From contig NZ_LBCQ02000003.1 in NCBI RefSeq assembly GCF_001014615.2, forward strand, positions 186,001-250,000: a DNA stretch of 64,000 nucleotides. Reading direction: 5' to 3'. The stretch's first letter is position 1; each line of letters starts with the position of its first letter. Origin of the DNA: Aquamicrobium sp. LC103 (lineage in GTDB: Bacteria > Pseudomonadota > Alphaproteobacteria > Rhizobiales > Rhizobiaceae). The notes below the pieces were generated by a model. It made no database searches and was not told the DNA's origin. It was given only the letters and a program-made list of their open reading frames with translations. Position numbers and translations under genes: made by a program. Of this stretch, positions 63,222 to 64,000 are shown piece after piece.

Positions 63222-64000
63222 CTATCCCTTCGGCCGATTGTCGACGATGCGCACCGCCTTGCCCTGGCTGCGAGCGACCTGCTCGGGCTCGGTCACGTGG
63301 CAGCGCACCGAAACGCCGACGACCTCCTTGATCCGGGCGACGAGCATCGCCGCCGATGACTCGCGCGCTTCGGCGCCGGCGCTGTCCCTCGCCGCCTCGA
63401 CATGCACCACCATCTCGTCCATGCGGCCCTCGCGCAGCAACTCGATCTGGAAATGCGGACTAAGTGCTGGAATCTTCAGGATCTGCTCCTCGATCTGCGT
63501 CGGAAAGACGTTGACGCCGCGCAGGATCATCATGTCGTCGCAGCGTCCGGTGATCTTCTCCATGCGTCGCATGGAGCGCGCTGTGCCCGGCAGCAGGCGG
63601 GTCAGGTCGCGCGTGCGGTAGCGGACGATCGGGAAAGCTTCCTTGGTGAGCGAGGTGAAGACCAGCTCGCCGCGCTCGCCGTCGGCCACCGGCAGGCCCG
63701 TCTCCGGGTCGATGATCTCGGGATAGAAATGGTCCTCCCAGATGTGCAGGCCGTCCTTGGTCTCCACGCATTCATTGGCGACGCCTGGTCCCATCACTTC
63801 CGACAGTCCGTAGATGTCGACCGCGTGCATGTCGAAGGCCTCCTCGATCTCGGCGCGCATCGCGTTAGTCCACGGCTCGGCACCGAAAATGCCGACCTGC
63901 AGCGGGCTTTCGCGCGGATCGAGGCCCTGCGCGCGATATTCGTCGAGGATCGAGAGCATGTAGGACGGCGTCACCATGATGGTGGTCGCCTTGAAATCCT
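63222..64000 (-). CDS. paaK: Phenylacetate-CoA ligase, C-terminal part (5' end outside window)
   Basis: PaaK activates phenylacetate to phenylacetyl-CoA with ATP, the entry step of the pathway. The visible 259 codons (reading from DFKATTIMVTPSYML at the window edge) include GIFGAEPWTNAMRAEIEEAF, the ANL-family AVDIYGLSEVMGPGVANECVETKDGLH, HFYPEIIDPETGLPVADGERGELVFTSL and YRTRDLTRLLPGT with the hinge region. GRCDDMMILRGVNVFPTQIEEQILK completes it, all typical of PaaK. It is on the same strand as paaR and paaX. The N-terminal AMP-binding P-loop lies beyond base 64000. Confidence 0.95.
   Translation of the reverse strand, partial: DFKATTIMVTPSYMLSILDEYRAQGLDPRESPLQVGIFGAEPWTNAMRAEIEEAFDMHAVDIYGLSEVMGPGVANECVETKDGLHIWEDHFYPEIIDPETGLPVADGERGELVFTSLTKEAFPIVRYRTRDLTRLLPGTARSMRRMEKITGRCDDMMILRGVNVFPTQIEEQILKIPALSPHFQIELLREGRMDEMVVHVEAARDSAGAEARESSAAMLVARIKEVVGVSVRCHVTEPEQVARSQGKAVRIVDNRPKG

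Overview
The window reads as chromosome of a high-GC alphaproteobacterium in the order Hyphomicrobiales/Rhizobiales, most likely Phyllobacteriaceae or a Mesorhizobium relative. The pointers are a complete single-locus division and cell-wall (dcw) cluster in the rhizobial order, an FtsZ with a very long proline/glutamine-rich linker, an LpsL-type epimerase, RIME-like mosaic repeats, and alphaproteobacterial protein sequences throughout. No rRNA, tRNA, insertion sequence, prophage or CRISPR array was found. The only structural RNA gene seen is RNase P RNA.

Region 1 (1-21.9 kb, minus strand) is one long gene train. In transcription order it is mraZ, rsmH, ftsL, ftsI, murE, murF, mraY, murD, ftsW, murG, murC, murB, ddl, ftsQ, ftsA, ftsZ, lpxC, bamD, recN (cut by the window edge). 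It makes the lipid II precursors, flips and polymerises them at the septum, builds the Z ring, and then adds lipid A synthesis, outer-membrane protein assembly and a DNA repair gene. Many genes overlap by ATGA. Upstream of mraZ, three GGG triplets at exact 10-bp spacing lie inside a promoter, which looks like the MraZ self-regulation box.

Region 2 (22-33.5 kb) holds an exported AbgB-like M20 amidohydrolase, a cystathionine-lyase-like PLP enzyme, rnpB with its promoter, a lytic transglycosylase, an AmpD/AmiD amidase with a TerB-J-domain partner, a small lipoprotein, a fused 5-oxoprolinase/hydantoinase carrying an in-frame palindrome, an EamA transporter and a 28-residue membrane protein that ends at a bidirectional terminator.

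Region 3 (33.5-46.3 kb) contains metF coupled to an ArsR-methyltransferase fusion with a perfect 16-bp palindrome at its promoter, trmO with a DUF2293 gene, a fold-IV aminotransferase, MORN and MOSC proteins, a KAS III enzyme, tam, ettA, an Inh-domain lipoprotein, an MFS exporter, a VOC protein and a fatty-acid desaturase.

Region 4 (46.3-56.5 kb) contains a three-gene NMT1/SsuBC-type ABC importer behind a palindromic operator candidate, a divergent monoacylglycerol-lipase-like hydrolase, a membrane MHYT-GGDEF-EAL protein, a coupled CoA-transferase/ThDP-enzyme pair, the scar of two deleted glycosyltransferases, and a UDP-glucuronate 4-epimerase.

Region 5 (56.5-64 kb) is a phenylacetate degradation locus. 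It has paaA, a VOC gene, paaB, paaC, paaD and paaE (the phenylacetyl-CoA epoxidase) on one strand, a divergent PaaI-like thioesterase, two regulators (PaaX and a TetR-type PaaR), and the C-terminal part of paaK. The later pathway genes (paaG, paaZ, paaH, paaJ) are not in this window. GC-rich palindromic repeats have entered this locus several times, once inside the paaD reading frame.
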